From Bacilli bacterium (GTDB lineage Bacteria; Bacillota_I; Bacilli_A; RFN20; CAG-288), in assembly GCA_017470005.1 (NCBI GenBank), contig JAFUFH010000068.1, positions 1-39,086 of the forward strand: 39,086 bases of DNA. Direction: 5' to 3'. This document shows positions 25,076 through 33,535 of the stretch, one piece after another. Numbering within the stretch: the stretch's first letter is position 1; the number at the start of each line of letters is the position of its first letter. The translations under genes were made by a program, and so were the position numbers. The notes beneath the pieces were generated by a model, which saw only the letters and a program-made list of their open reading frames with translations, had not been told where the DNA came from and ran no database searches.

Positions 25076-25759
25076 TTAGTTTCCGGATGGATTAGCGAAG
25101 ATGAAATTGAGGAATAACATCAAGGGAACGATTTCTTCTAATGCTAAGAATATCCATTCATAGAAAGCGTAGAAATTCCACTTTGGTTTGACATAATATG
25201 TCTTTCCATTCTCTTCGGTCTTGTTCATCTTTGCCCAAGCAAATAATTTGGGATTGGCCATAGAGATCATACCCGCAAAACCGATGATACCAGAGATGAT
25301 AGAGACAGGAAGGAAGATCTTAGGTTCTATCTCGCTGCCGATGATTTGAGAGTGGAAAGCTAAGATGATCATGGCACAAGAGAATAAGAAGAAAGCGGAA
25401 GCGGAAGTGATGATATGAGCGCGGTAATAGTTAAGAGATAAGATATTAGAGATACAGAGTAAGAGGAAGGAGAGAGGGAATAGAACCATCAAGAAATAAA
25501 ATGCTCCAATATCATATCCTGCAAAGAAGAAGGCTTCTCCCATCGCTCCCATCAAACCAGAGAGAAGAAGTGTAGAGTATTGAAGACCTCTGATGAGCAA
25601 AGAGGAGTTCATATAGAAGTTATAGGGATAAGAGTTTCTAAAAGAACAACGGTCTTCCTTTTCTAAGCGATGATTAGAAAACACCGTCAGAATCAAATAG
25701 ACGATTCCTAAAGAGAACGAGATGAGAAAGAAGACGGATGCCATTTTTAATTGAATCAT
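25076..25759 (-). CDS. Unknown polytopic membrane protein (227 aa)
   Basis: I do not recognise the family. About six hydrophobic segments are visible: near 5-27, 58-80, 85-112, 118-138, 148-168 and 200-222. Segment ends carry conserved-looking polar spots (EAFFFAGYD, KPKWNFYAFYEW, ALEEIVPL). There is no signal peptidase or transporter motif. Start overlaps the rpe stop as ATGA, so it is the last gene of the rsmB-rlmN-prpC-prkC-rsgA-rpe operon. In many Bacillota this slot holds thiN (thiamine pyrophosphokinase), which this clearly is not. Confidence 0.75.
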   Translation of the reverse strand: MIQLKMASVFFLISFSLGIVYLILTVFSNHRLEKEDRCSFRNSYPYNFYMNSSLLIRGLQYSTLLLSGLMGAMGEAFFFAGYDIGAFYFLMVLFPLSFLLLCISNILSLNYYRAHIITSASAFFLFSCAMIILAFHSQIIGSEIEPKIFLPVSIISGIIGFAGMISMANPKLFAWAKMNKTEENGKTYYVKPKWNFYAFYEWIFLALEEIVPLMLFLNFIFANPSGN

Positions 25760-26427
25760 AATCCTTTGATCCTCTTCACGCTCTCATAGCGGTCTTTGGC
25801 TTTGAAATAAGAGGTTCCCGCCACTAAGAAGTTTGCTCCTGCTTTCACGCATAAAGAGCCGTTCTCTTCATTGATACCACCATCAACTCCGATATCAAAT
25901 TGAGCCCCCTTCTCTTCTCTTAAGGCAGCGAGCTGTTTGATCTTCTCTAAGGCTTCCGGCATGAACTTCTGTCCGCCTTTTCCAGGGTGAACAGACATGA
26001 CTAAAACAAAATCAAAAGCGGTAGCAAATTCTCTCATCTCTTCCACTTTGGTTTCCGGAGAGATAGCAAGACCGATCTTTAAGGAAGGATATTCTTGTTC
26101 AATCTTGGTCAGTTCAATCACATCTCCAACGCACATCGCTTCAAAGTGAAGAGAGATCTCTCTTGCTCCTAAAGCCGCAAAGAGTCGAATCTGATCGATA
26201 GGATTGACTACCATGAGATGGACATCAAAAGTGGTATCATCTCCAAATTTCTCTTGAACCTTTCTGAAGAGTGGTTCTCCAAACGAAATCTCTTCCACAA
26301 AGTTTCCATCCATCACATCAAAATGAATATGAGTGAATCCATGTTCCATGCATTCCTCTAATTCTTCTTGTAAGTGAAGAAAATCACAAGCTAACAAAGA
26401 AGGACGAATCACAGTTTCTTTTTCCAT
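25756..26427 (-). CDS. rpe: Ribulose-phosphate 3-epimerase (223 aa)
   Basis: TIM-barrel enzyme of the pentose phosphate pathway that interconverts ribulose 5-phosphate and xylulose 5-phosphate. Active-site residues are visible: Ser10 in PSLLACDF, His35 and Asp37 in HFDVMDG, His70 in DVHLMV, MSVHPGKGGQKF at 144-155 and Asp182 in GVDGGIN. Standard length. The start lies 19 bases inside rsgA and the stop overlaps the next gene by 4, so expression is coupled to both. Confidence 0.96.
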   Translation of the reverse strand: MEKETVIRPSLLACDFLHLQEELEECMEHGFTHIHFDVMDGNFVEEISFGEPLFRKVQEKFGDDTTFDVHLMVVNPIDQIRLFAALGAREISLHFEAMCVGDVIELTKIEQEYPSLKIGLAISPETKVEEMREFATAFDFVLVMSVHPGKGGQKFMPEALEKIKQLAALREEKGAQFDIGVDGGINEENGSLCVKAGANFLVAGTSYFKAKDRYESVKRIKGL

Positions 26428-27311
26428 AAGTCGTTTACTTTCACCTCCTCCATAATTTTAAGATAATTTTTATAAGAATCGGAATTGACAACACCATCTT
26501 TTAAATCCGATACCAAAGCACAACCTTTGGCATTCTCTTGGTGCTTACAATCATTGAAATAACACTTGTCGATATAAGAAGAATAATTCAAGAAACAGTT
26601 TCTTAAATCTTCGCTCTTAATATCTTGTAATTCCATCTCCGAGAAGCCAGGAGTGTCAAATAAGAATCCTTCTCCAAAAGGAAGTAAGACAATCTCTTTG
26701 GTGGTATGTCTCCCTCTTCCAGATGTGACATAGAGAGCATCTACTCTTCTTTGGAAAGAAGGGTCAATGGTGTTGATCAAAGAAGATTTTCCGACACCGG
26801 TTTGTCCGACAAAAGCGATGCTTTTTGCTTTGATGTCGTCTAATAGACGCACAAAATCAAATTTCTTTTCATCGTGAGTGTCAACAAAATAGACAGAATA
26901 ACCGATGCGAGCATATTCTTGCATACGAAGAGATAAAGCTTCGTATTCTTTCTTTTTTAACAGGTCGGCTTTGGTCACCACGATAGATACTTTGATTTGA
27001 GAATACTGAATCATCGCGATAAATTTATCCAAGAGGTAAGAAGAGAAATCGGGTTCCTTACAAGAGATGAGAATCAAGGCGATATCGACATTAGAAAGTC
27101 GTGGTCTTTTTAAGAAATTGTTTCTTTCTAACACTTCGTTAATCATGCCTTGTTCATCCAGTCTAACATAATCGCCAATCAAAATCTTTTCACCGTGATA
27201 GGTGATTTTTTTGCGATTCGGAGACAAAAGAAAAGATTTCTTTTCTTCATCATATAGCTCATACCCTAACGAGGTCGAATTGACCACGCGAAAAACGTTA
27301 TTTGAGCTCAT
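26409..27311 (-). CDS. rsgA: Ribosome small subunit-dependent GTPase RsgA (300 aa)
   Basis: Circularly permuted GTPase that checks late 30S assembly. N-terminal OB fold, then G4 TKAD (113-116) before G1 GQTGVGKSS (169-177), the permuted order typical of RsgA/YjeQ; G3 DTPGF and TSGRGRHTT follow. The C-terminal zinc knuckle has CYFNDCKHQENAKGC. Overlaps prkC by 14 bases and rpe by 19. Neighbouring kinase prkC is known in B. subtilis to phosphorylate RsgA (CpgA), so the linkage is functionally sensible. Confidence 0.96.
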   Translation of the reverse strand: MSSNNVFRVVNSTSLGYELYDEEKKSFLLSPNRKKITYHGEKILIGDYVRLDEQGMINEVLERNNFLKRPRLSNVDIALILISCKEPDFSSYLLDKFIAMIQYSQIKVSIVVTKADLLKKKEYEALSLRMQEYARIGYSVYFVDTHDEKKFDFVRLLDDIKAKSIAFVGQTGVGKSSLINTIDPSFQRRVDALYVTSGRGRHTTKEIVLLPFGEGFLFDTPGFSEMELQDIKSEDLRNCFLNYSSYIDKCYFNDCKHQENAKGCALVSDLKDGVVNSDSYKNYLKIMEEVKVNDLWKKKL

Positions 27312-28278
27312 TCTCTTTCTTTGCTTCCTTTGCCGCTTTCTTCAAGGCTTTCTTTTGTTCTTTCTCTTCTCTTCTTTGTTTATTGGTCGCAGAAGTAGGA
27401 TGGAAAAGAGTGTAGAAGAAAGAATTCTTCTTATCCAATAAAGAAGGATTATTTAAAATCTTTTCGATATCTTTGCGCATCAATTCCGCAGAAGCATAAC
27501 GGTCACTAGGTTTCTTTTCGCAAGCTTTATAAATGATATTCTCAATGCACTCAGGGCACTTGGGATTATATTTTCTCACGCTCGGGAATTTGTTGAAGAT
27601 ATGCATAGAAGCGATAGCCATGACATTATCGCTATCAAAAGGAACTCTTCCCGTGATCAATTCAAAGAAAGTGATGCCCATAGCATAGATGTCACTTCTT
27701 GGCGTAGCGGGATTTCCTTTGGCAAATTCGGGTGAGACATAATGAATGGAACCGATGAGATTCTCTTGACGAGTCACATGGGTAGAATTCTGGAAAGTAG
27801 CGATACCAAAATCACCAAGTTTGATGATTCCATCACTGGTCAAAAAGATATTTTGAGGCTTGATATCGCGGTGAATGATACCATGAGAGTGAGAATACAT
27901 GACAGCAGAACAGAGCTGATACATGATATCTAAAGCTTCCATGAAAGAGAACTTACCGCGGATTTCTAAAACCTGTCTCAAGTTTTGTCCGTCGACATAT
28001 TCGGTGACAATGAAAGGCAAATTCTGATGAGAACCTACATTTAAGACTTTGACAATGTTTTGATGATTGAGAGATGCAGCCGCTCTCGCCTCTCTTTCAA
28101 AACGGGAAAGATTGGTCTTGTTCGAGGCGGTTTCCGGTCTCATCATCTTGATAGCGACATCTTTATCCGTGATCAAATCATGGGCACGATAAACGGTGGC
28201 CATGCCACCCGCACCGGCCGTTTCCATGATCTTATAACGATCGTCGATGATCTCATTATCACGGTTATAATCGTCCAT
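27298..28278 (-). CDS. Ser/Thr protein kinase, PrkC/Stk-like, without PASTA or membrane segment (326 aa)
   Basis: Hanks-type kinase. Gly-rich loop AGAGGMATVY (21-30), Lys44 in VAIKMMRP, HRDIKPQN (136-143), DFG (156-158) and the activation segment ending VSPEFAKG (181-188) are all intact, so it should be active. The usual PrkC/StkP layout adds a transmembrane helix and three or four extracellular PASTA repeats; here the kinase domain ends near 270 and only a basic Lys/Glu-rich tail follows. It begins exactly after the prpC stop and overlaps rsgA by 14 bases. A cytosolic kinase with no cell-wall sensor is therefore predicted. Confidence 0.9.
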   Translation of the reverse strand: MDDYNRDNEIIDDRYKIMETAGAGGMATVYRAHDLITDKDVAIKMMRPETASNKTNLSRFEREARAAASLNHQNIVKVLNVGSHQNLPFIVTEYVDGQNLRQVLEIRGKFSFMEALDIMYQLCSAVMYSHSHGIIHRDIKPQNIFLTSDGIIKLGDFGIATFQNSTHVTRQENLIGSIHYVSPEFAKGNPATPRSDIYAMGITFFELITGRVPFDSDNVMAIASMHIFNKFPSVRKYNPKCPECIENIIYKACEKKPSDRYASAELMRKDIEKILNNPSLLDKKNSFFYTLFHPTSATNKQRREEKEQKKALKKAAKEAKKENELK

Positions 28279-29025
28279 TTAGTTCTCCCAAATGACAATG
28301 GCAATATTGTCGTTTCCGCCATTGTTTAATGCTTGTTTTAATAAAGATTTGGCTTTTTCTTTGGTTGTAAGACCTTGTATCGTCAATGTTTTCTCGATGT
28401 CTTTGTCGGAAACCATGTTGTATAAGCCATCAGAACAGAGGAAGAGAGTCTTGTAATCCTCATTCTTGATAACGTATTCTTCCACATTGGAGACATCAGG
28501 GGTGATACCGACGGCGTTGACCAAGAGATTCTTTTGAGGATGAGAGCTCATTTCTTCCTTGGTAATTCTACCAGATTCAAAAAGCATCTCGACATAAGTT
28601 TGGTCAGTTGTCACTTGCTTTAACACATCGTTTTGATCGACGATATAGCAACGAGAATCTCCCACAGAGAAAACGACTGTCTCTTTTTGTGCCACGATAG
28701 CAGAGACAAGAGTGGTTCCCATCTCTTTGTATTCTTCCGCAGAAAGAGCCATGTTATAGATCTCTTTGTTGGCGCTCTTTAAGCACTTGTGGAAGAATTT
28801 CTTAGCGCGATGAGCGGTGAACATATGCTTTTCGTTGGCGAAAGGAACGGAGAGAGAATCGCTGACAATCTTAGAAGCGACTTCCCCCTTGCGGTGTCCG
28901 CCCATACCATCGGCAACCACCAAAAGAACCCCATAGGGGCTCACGCCAGCATAGGAGGTATCTTCGTTATTCTTTCTCTTTTTTCCGATGTCGCTTAGCG
29001 CGGCAATTTTATCCGTTTTTTTCAT
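28279..29025 (-). CDS. prpC: PP2C-type protein phosphatase PrpC/Stp (248 aa)
   Basis: Metal-dependent Ser/Thr phosphatase that reverses the action of the neighbouring kinase. The N-terminal SDIGKKRKNNED (metal and phosphate site, 11-22), VVADGMGGH (36-44), a central VSAIV and SVGDSR, and a C-terminal LCSDGLYNMV and GGNDNIAIVI carry the PP2C metal ligands. Length is typical. Starts 17 bases inside rlmN and ends immediately before the kinase ATG. Confidence 0.95.
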   Translation of the reverse strand: MKKTDKIAALSDIGKKRKNNEDTSYAGVSPYGVLLVVADGMGGHRKGEVASKIVSDSLSVPFANEKHMFTAHRAKKFFHKCLKSANKEIYNMALSAEEYKEMGTTLVSAIVAQKETVVFSVGDSRCYIVDQNDVLKQVTTDQTYVEMLFESGRITKEEMSSHPQKNLLVNAVGITPDVSNVEEYVIKNEDYKTLFLCSDGLYNMVSDKDIEKTLTIQGLTTKEKAKSLLKQALNNGGNDNIAIVIWEN

Positions 29026-30055
29026 GTTTAGCCCTCAACTGTCCACAGGCGGCATCGATGTCGCTTCCGAATTCTTTTCGAATTGTGGATTTGATATGTT
29101 TTTGTAATAAGAAATTATGGAACAACTCCACTTGACTATCATCGCTTCTTTCAAATCCGTTCTCTATGACAGGATTATAAGGAATGAGATTGACATAGCC
29201 AAAGGTCGGAGCGATCAAACGCGCTAATTCTCTAGAGCAGTCCATAGTGTCGTTGACTCCTTTGATCAAGATATATTCAAAAGTAACTCTTCTTCCACCG
29301 CTATCCTTGCCGTATTGGATGATGGCAGGAATCAATTTCTCTAAAGGATAAGCGTGGTTGATGGGCATGAGCATGTCACGGAGGGTGTTATTCGGCGCGT
29401 GGAGAGAGATGGCCAAATTGATCTGCAAGCCTTCTTTTCCAAAGCGTAAGATACCCGGGATGACGCCGCAGGTAGAAACCGTGATGTGACGAGCTCCAAT
29501 TTCTAATCCAAAAGGAGAATTGAGAATGCGGATAAAGGAGAGAACATTATCATAATTATCAAAAGGTTCACCCGTTCCCATGACCACACAATGGGTGACA
29601 TGTTCCTCGGGATTTCTCTTTCGGAGCATCTCATCAAAGAAAAGAACTTGTCCTAACATCTCGGCGCTAGTTAAGCCTCTCTTTTTCTTTAAAAGACCAG
29701 AAGCGCAGAACTTGCAAGCCATGTTGCATCCCACTTGGGAGGAGACGCAGACACTGAATCCATATTCATAGTGCATCAAGACTCCTTCCACCATCTCTCC
29801 ATCACTGAGACGGAAAAGACATTTGATGGTTCCATCCGCACTTTCTTGTTTCAATGCCATTTCAGGCAAATCAAAAGAGAAGTTCTCTTTCAATTCCTCA
29901 CGAAAAGCTTTTGAGATATCACTCATCTCTTCAAAGGAATGAACTCTTTTCTTATATAACCAAGAAAAGATTTGTTTGCTGCGATAAGAAGATTGTCCCA
30001 TGGAGATCATTTTAGAGGTGAGATCTTCGAGGGAATAAGAATAGATGCTAGTCAT
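29009..30055 (-). CDS. rlmN: Dual-specificity 23S rRNA/tRNA methyltransferase RlmN (348 aa)
   Basis: Radical-SAM enzyme that makes m2A2503 in 23S rRNA and m2A37 in some tRNAs. The cluster motif CNMACKFC supplies Cys110, Cys114 and Cys117; the C-terminal catalytic Cys is at 337 in AACGQLRAKH. N-terminal accessory domain and MGTGEPFDNYDNV, STCGVIPGI and SLHAPNN match RlmN rather than Cfr. Start lies 8 bases inside rsmB; end overlaps prpC by 17. Confidence 0.95.
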   Translation of the reverse strand: MTSIYSYSLEDLTSKMISMGQSSYRSKQIFSWLYKKRVHSFEEMSDISKAFREELKENFSFDLPEMALKQESADGTIKCLFRLSDGEMVEGVLMHYEYGFSVCVSSQVGCNMACKFCASGLLKKKRGLTSAEMLGQVLFFDEMLRKRNPEEHVTHCVVMGTGEPFDNYDNVLSFIRILNSPFGLEIGARHITVSTCGVIPGILRFGKEGLQINLAISLHAPNNTLRDMLMPINHAYPLEKLIPAIIQYGKDSGGRRVTFEYILIKGVNDTMDCSRELARLIAPTFGYVNLIPYNPVIENGFERSDDSQVELFHNFLLQKHIKSTIRKEFGSDIDAACGQLRAKHEKNG

Positions 30056-31265
30056 TTTGTGTTCTCTTCAATAGACAATAATAGCCACTTTCTGCTTGGC
30101 TTTCTGTGGCATAGATTTGTTTTTCTTCCACGATGATGAAGTCTTTGTTGCTTGCTAAGAAATCTTGTATCACCATTTCTCCTTCTTCTTTCAAAAGAGA
30201 ATGCTGAACAAATAAGAGCGTCCCTCCTTTTCTAACAAAAGGAGCGGCTTCTTTTAATTGTGCTTTCATCGAAAGGATGGAAGAGAGTAGGTCTTCTTCC
30301 TCTAAGGCAGGGAAAAGATACGCTTTTCTTCTACCGCATTCGCTGCTCTTTCCTAAGACGATGACATCGTCGTAGGAAGAGAAAGGAAGATAGGTCTTTA
30401 ATAAATATAAAGGAGAAGATATGGTGTTGACTCCTTCATAGTTAGAAAGAAGGGATTGGGCTTTCTTTTCTTTCTTTTCTTCTTCAAAGGCGACAGTGAG
30501 AGAAGCTCTCTCTACATAAGAGAGACGTTTTGCTATCGGGATGAAGGAATCCGAATGCATATTTCCCATCATGAGAACTTTGGCTTCCAAATTGGGAATA
30601 GGAAGCAAAGAATAGGCATGCTCTGAGACATAACGACATTTACGAATATCTTTTTCTTCTCCTTCATATACCAATTTCATCTTATCTGGTAAAGGAAGGA
30701 AATCTTTGATAGGAGCATCATCATTTAAAAGAAGATAATAGGTCGTTGCTTTCTTACGATATTCGCTAAGAACTTCGATTGCTTTTTGTTCTCCCATCTC
30801 AGAAGAGAGTTTTTTCAATAAGAACGGAGGAACTTGAAGAAGGAGAGAATGATATAAGATCTTATTGCTTTTTACTTCTTCGGGAATGACAAAAGCAGAT
30901 GCGCTTGCTTCTTCCATCTTAGCGGCATTTAAAGAAGGATTACCAGAGAGACGGCAACGAGAGAAAGTATCTTGATAGTCTTCTAAGATGACATCTTTCT
31001 CTTCTTTAGAATAACGAAGAAGAGTAAGAGCAATCAAAGCCAAGAAGAATTCTCGAGAATTCTTTTTTACAGAGAGAATATTCATGCATTCAAAAGAGAG
31101 GGTGAAATAGTGACGGAATAAAGTGTGAAGGTTCTCTTTTAAAAGAGAAAATCTCTTCTGAGATATCTTCTCTTCTTTTTGAAGAGAGAGAAGAACCTGA
31201 GAATAGCCTTTCTTTTCGTTGATCATGCGCTCGAGAGCGAGCAATTCATAACGGTAATCAGTCAT
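30048..31265 (-). CDS. RsmB-family protein, catalytic motifs lost (405 aa)
   Basis: Position directly before rlmN and overall layout identify it as the RsmB/Sun homologue (16S rRNA m5C967 methyltransferase): an N-terminal NusB-like helical domain (to about 105), a linker near LQVPPFLLKKLSSEMGEQ, then a Rossmann region. But the SAM motif expected as AAPGGKT reads MMGNMHSDS (232-240), the PCSG catalytic motif reads KSSECG (306-311), and the TCS motif before the last helix reads QHS (354-356), so both catalytic Cys are gone. The frame is intact and embedded in an overlapping operon, which argues against simple decay. No Shine-Dalgarno sequence is evident; a -10 TATAAT lies at 31290-31295. Probably a pseudoenzyme, perhaps an rRNA-binding factor. 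Confidence 0.8.
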   Translation of the reverse strand: MTDYRYELLALERMINEKKGYSQVLLSLQKEEKISQKRFSLLKENLHTLFRHYFTLSFECMNILSVKKNSREFFLALIALTLLRYSKEEKDVILEDYQDTFSRCRLSGNPSLNAAKMEEASASAFVIPEEVKSNKILYHSLLLQVPPFLLKKLSSEMGEQKAIEVLSEYRKKATTYYLLLNDDAPIKDFLPLPDKMKLVYEGEEKDIRKCRYVSEHAYSLLPIPNLEAKVLMMGNMHSDSFIPIAKRLSYVERASLTVAFEEEKKEKKAQSLLSNYEGVNTISSPLYLLKTYLPFSSYDDVIVLGKSSECGRRKAYLFPALEEEDLLSSILSMKAQLKEAAPFVRKGGTLLFVQHSLLKEEGEMVIQDFLASNKDFIIVEEKQIYATESQAESGYYCLLKRTQND

Positions 31266-31289
31266 ATTTATCTAGGTATATTTTTATAT

Positions 31290-31295
31290 ATTATA
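31290..31295 (-). promoter_or_regulatory. -10 box of the rsmB-rlmN-prpC-prkC-rsgA-rpe operon
   Basis: TATAAT on the minus strand 24 bases before the rsmB ATG, predicting a leader of under 20 nt. No strong -35 is seen. Confidence 0.4.
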
Positions 31296-31329
31296 GTAGA
31301 AATATACTTTGAAATTAAGATAGAAGTTT

Positions 31330-31770
31330 CTAAAGCGAATAGAAGCGGTCACAAAGCTTGTTGAGCTCTACATTGAGTTTATCGCAATCTTGGCAATATT
31401 CTTCTAATTCTTTGATTTTACTTTCATAGATCGCGACTTCTTCTCTTCCTAAAGCTTCCGAGTTATCCATGTAGTAAGTGGAGATGAGATAATCTCTTCT
31501 CAACAACACTTTCTTCAAAAGAGCAAAATCTTTGATGGAGAAACCTTTATCTTGTAAATAAGTGATATGTTCCTCTCCAGAATAATGCATGTGTTCTTTC
31601 AAAAGAGATAAGGCTTGGCTCTCTTTTACTTCTAAAGCATCCAAAGAAGAAATGTATCCTTCTTTTTTGGTTTGATTGAGAAAAGAGAGTCGATAAGCGG
31701 TCTTGACCACAAATTGACACTGAGAAATATATTTTCCACTCAAATATAAGATCTTTTCTAAATAAGTCAT
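31330..31770 (-). CDS. Unknown small helical protein (146 aa)
   Basis: I do not recognise this protein. It is predicted almost wholly helical and charged, with no membrane segment or signal peptide, and possible coiled coil in the last 40 residues (SKIKELEEYCQDCDKLNVELNKLCDRF). The ATG at 31770 is preferred to an upstream ATG at 31824 because AAGGAGTG lies 5 nt before it and the longer start would sit in the rpmF terminator. It is followed, after 64 bases and a new promoter, by the rsmB operon. Confidence 0.65.
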   Translation of the reverse strand: MTYLEKILYLSGKYISQCQFVVKTAYRLSFLNQTKKEGYISSLDALEVKESQALSLLKEHMHYSGEEHITYLQDKGFSIKDFALLKKVLLRRDYLISTYYMDNSEALGREEVAIYESKIKELEEYCQDCDKLNVELNKLCDRFYSL

Positions 31771-31791
31771 AACACACTCCTTGTACCAATG

Positions 31792-31815
31792 AAAAAACCC
31801 ACATTGTGTGGGTTT
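31792..31815 (-). terminator. Terminator of rpmF
   Basis: AAACCCACA / TGTGGGTTT, 9-bp stem with a 3-base loop (31795-31815), followed by TTTC on the minus strand. The stem's own T residues give a six-T run. Confidence 0.8.
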
Positions 31816-31832
31816 ATAAGTCAATCGAGAAA

Positions 31833-32018
31833 CTATTCAGCTTCTTTCACTTCTTTGACCTTTTTGCCGTTGTAGAAACCGCAATTAGGGCAAACATGAT
31901 GAGGCTTAATCGCTGCACCACAATTAGAGCAAGTTACAGTGTTGACCGGCTTTAAGGCGGTGTTCTGTCTGACTTGACCTTGTTTGGAATGTCCTCTTCT
32001 TCTAGTCGGAACTGCCAT
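31833..32018 (-). CDS. rpmF: 50S ribosomal protein L32 (61 aa)
   Basis: Large-subunit protein with the signature start MAVPTRRRGHSKQGQVRQ and a zinc ribbon made of CSNCG (about 34-38) and CPNCG (about 47-51). The ATG at 32018 is selected because GGAGG lies 8 nt upstream and the family begins MAVP; upstream in-frame starts lack spacing. Monocistronic, with its own promoter and terminator. Confidence 0.96.
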   Translation of the reverse strand: MAVPTRRRGHSKQGQVRQNTALKPVNTVTCSNCGAAIKPHHVCPNCGFYNGKKVKEVKEAE

Positions 32019-32063
32019 ATCCATATCCTCCAATTATTAATCTATGCTATAAACGCATGGAAT

Positions 32064-32092
32064 ATTATAATGCGCGAGGCTTTTTAAGTAAA
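32064..32092 (-). promoter_or_regulatory. Promoter of rpmF
   Basis: Minus-strand TTTACT (32087-32092), 17-base spacer, TATAAT (32064-32069). Leader about 40 nt. Confidence 0.65.
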
Positions 32093-32117
32093 GCATAATT
32101 TTTTTAGATTTCACTTC

Positions 32118-32136
32118 TATAAGAAGAATTCTTATA
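32118..32136 (-). terminator. AT-rich palindrome downstream of the DUF4143 ATPase gene
   Basis: TATAAGAA-GAA-TTCTTATA, perfect 8-bp arms. A weak terminator is possible for the ATPase gene, which ends 88 bases upstream, but there is no good T run. Confidence 0.3.
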
Positions 32137-32223
32137 AAGTAAGCTGATTTGCTCTCTTTTTTCCCTTGTCTCCATAAAAGAGAACCGATATCAAAGAGAG
32201 AAGAGGTTTAGGCAAAAATCATT

Positions 32224-33486
32224 TTAAGCCTTTAAAGCATTGATAGGAACGATATACACTCCATCCCTAGAATAAACATCCCCTGTTGCCGTGATAATCA
32301 TCTTAAATGATGGTAAATTTTGTCCATTTTGAGCAATTTTGTTTTCTATAGATTTTAAATCTGTTATTCCTTCTTTTATCATTTCTTCTCCACCAAGCTT
32401 AATTTCAACAAGGGCATATTTCCCATTTGGAAGATGAATGACAGCATCACATTCTAATCCATTTCCATCTCTAAAATGTCGAATTTCCCCACCATAATTA
32501 CTAACATAAATAGATAACTCTTTCACAGCAAAATCCTCAAACATAAGCCCAAATGTATGAGGATCATTTAACAAATCATTGGGGGTCATATTTAAAGAGT
32601 AAGCTGCGATAGAAGTATCCACAAAATGCCTTGTCGGAGAGGTAATCATAACCGTTTTACTTCTAAAATTTGGATTCCAGGCTTCAATATCTTTTATGAT
32701 ATATAAATCGTTAAGTGCTTCTAAATACTGATCAAAAACTTCCTCATCTATTTTTCTATCTTCATGTTTTGAAATATCATAAATCATCACTGATTTTCTT
32801 GCTTCCGTAGATACATTTCGCGCATAACTACGAAGAATCATTTTAAATAATTCTGGCTTTTTGTTTCTGAATTTATTGTTATTGGAATTCTCAAATTCAA
32901 AAAGAGTAGAGCAATAATTATTCGTAATTTTTAATGCTCTTTCCCTATCTTGAACAAGAGAAAGTGGCCATCCACCACGACAAATGTAAAAAGCAGTATC
33001 TAATAAATTATAATTTTCATTTACCGCGAAAATTTTTTTATCGCCACAAAATAAATCTATGAGGGAAACAATCCCTTTTGACTCACCTGATTCAAACAAA
33101 CTCATCGGCCTCATTGTCACTTTGACAATTCGTCCAGAACCACTGTGATAGATATCATTTTTATCTGCAGGAGTAGAGCTACCTGTAAAAATAAACTGAC
33201 CAAATTTATCTTCCCTATGATCAATTTCGGTTCTGACACAATTCCATAAATCTGGAACGTTTTGCCACTCATCAATCAAACGAGGATTTTCACCAATCAA
33301 AATGGCTTCTGGATTAGCCTCAACCATTTTAATTTTTTGTTTCGTATCCAAAACATATTTACTTTTTGCAAATAATTCACATGTTGTTGTCTTGCCACAG
33401 AATTTAGGCCCAGCAACCACAACAACTCCTGAAGTTTCTAGCGCTTCTTTTATTTGCTTTTCTACATAACGTTTTAAATAGAACAT
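32224..33486 (-). CDS. AAA ATPase with C-terminal DUF4143 domain (420 aa)
   Basis: Member of the widespread AAA_14/DUF4143 family, whose role is not established. The N-terminal P-loop GPKFCGKTTT lies at about 26-35, with Walker B LIDEWQNVPDLW near 70-81 and sensor-1-like FIFTGSS. The C-terminal half ends with a PD-(D/E)XK-like core (FRDGNGLECDAVI then YALVEIKLGG), a nuclease-type fold. GAGG lies about 9 nt before the ATG. The gene stands alone, is AT-rich compared with the ribosomal and heat-shock genes, and is preceded by a triple repeat, all consistent with an accessory, horizontally acquired gene. Confidence 0.88.
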   Translation of the reverse strand: MFYLKRYVEKQIKEALETSGVVVVAGPKFCGKTTTCELFAKSKYVLDTKQKIKMVEANPEAILIGENPRLIDEWQNVPDLWNCVRTEIDHREDKFGQFIFTGSSTPADKNDIYHSGSGRIVKVTMRPMSLFESGESKGIVSLIDLFCGDKKIFAVNENYNLLDTAFYICRGGWPLSLVQDRERALKITNNYCSTLFEFENSNNNKFRNKKPELFKMILRSYARNVSTEARKSVMIYDISKHEDRKIDEEVFDQYLEALNDLYIIKDIEAWNPNFRSKTVMITSPTRHFVDTSIAAYSLNMTPNDLLNDPHTFGLMFEDFAVKELSIYVSNYGGEIRHFRDGNGLECDAVIHLPNGKYALVEIKLGGEEMIKEGITDLKSIENKIAQNGQNLPSFKMIITATGDVYSRDGVYIVPINALKA

Positions 33487-33535
33487 ATATTATACCTCAG
33501 CAATATATTACGCTATTGGTGTTCCTATTTCAAGA

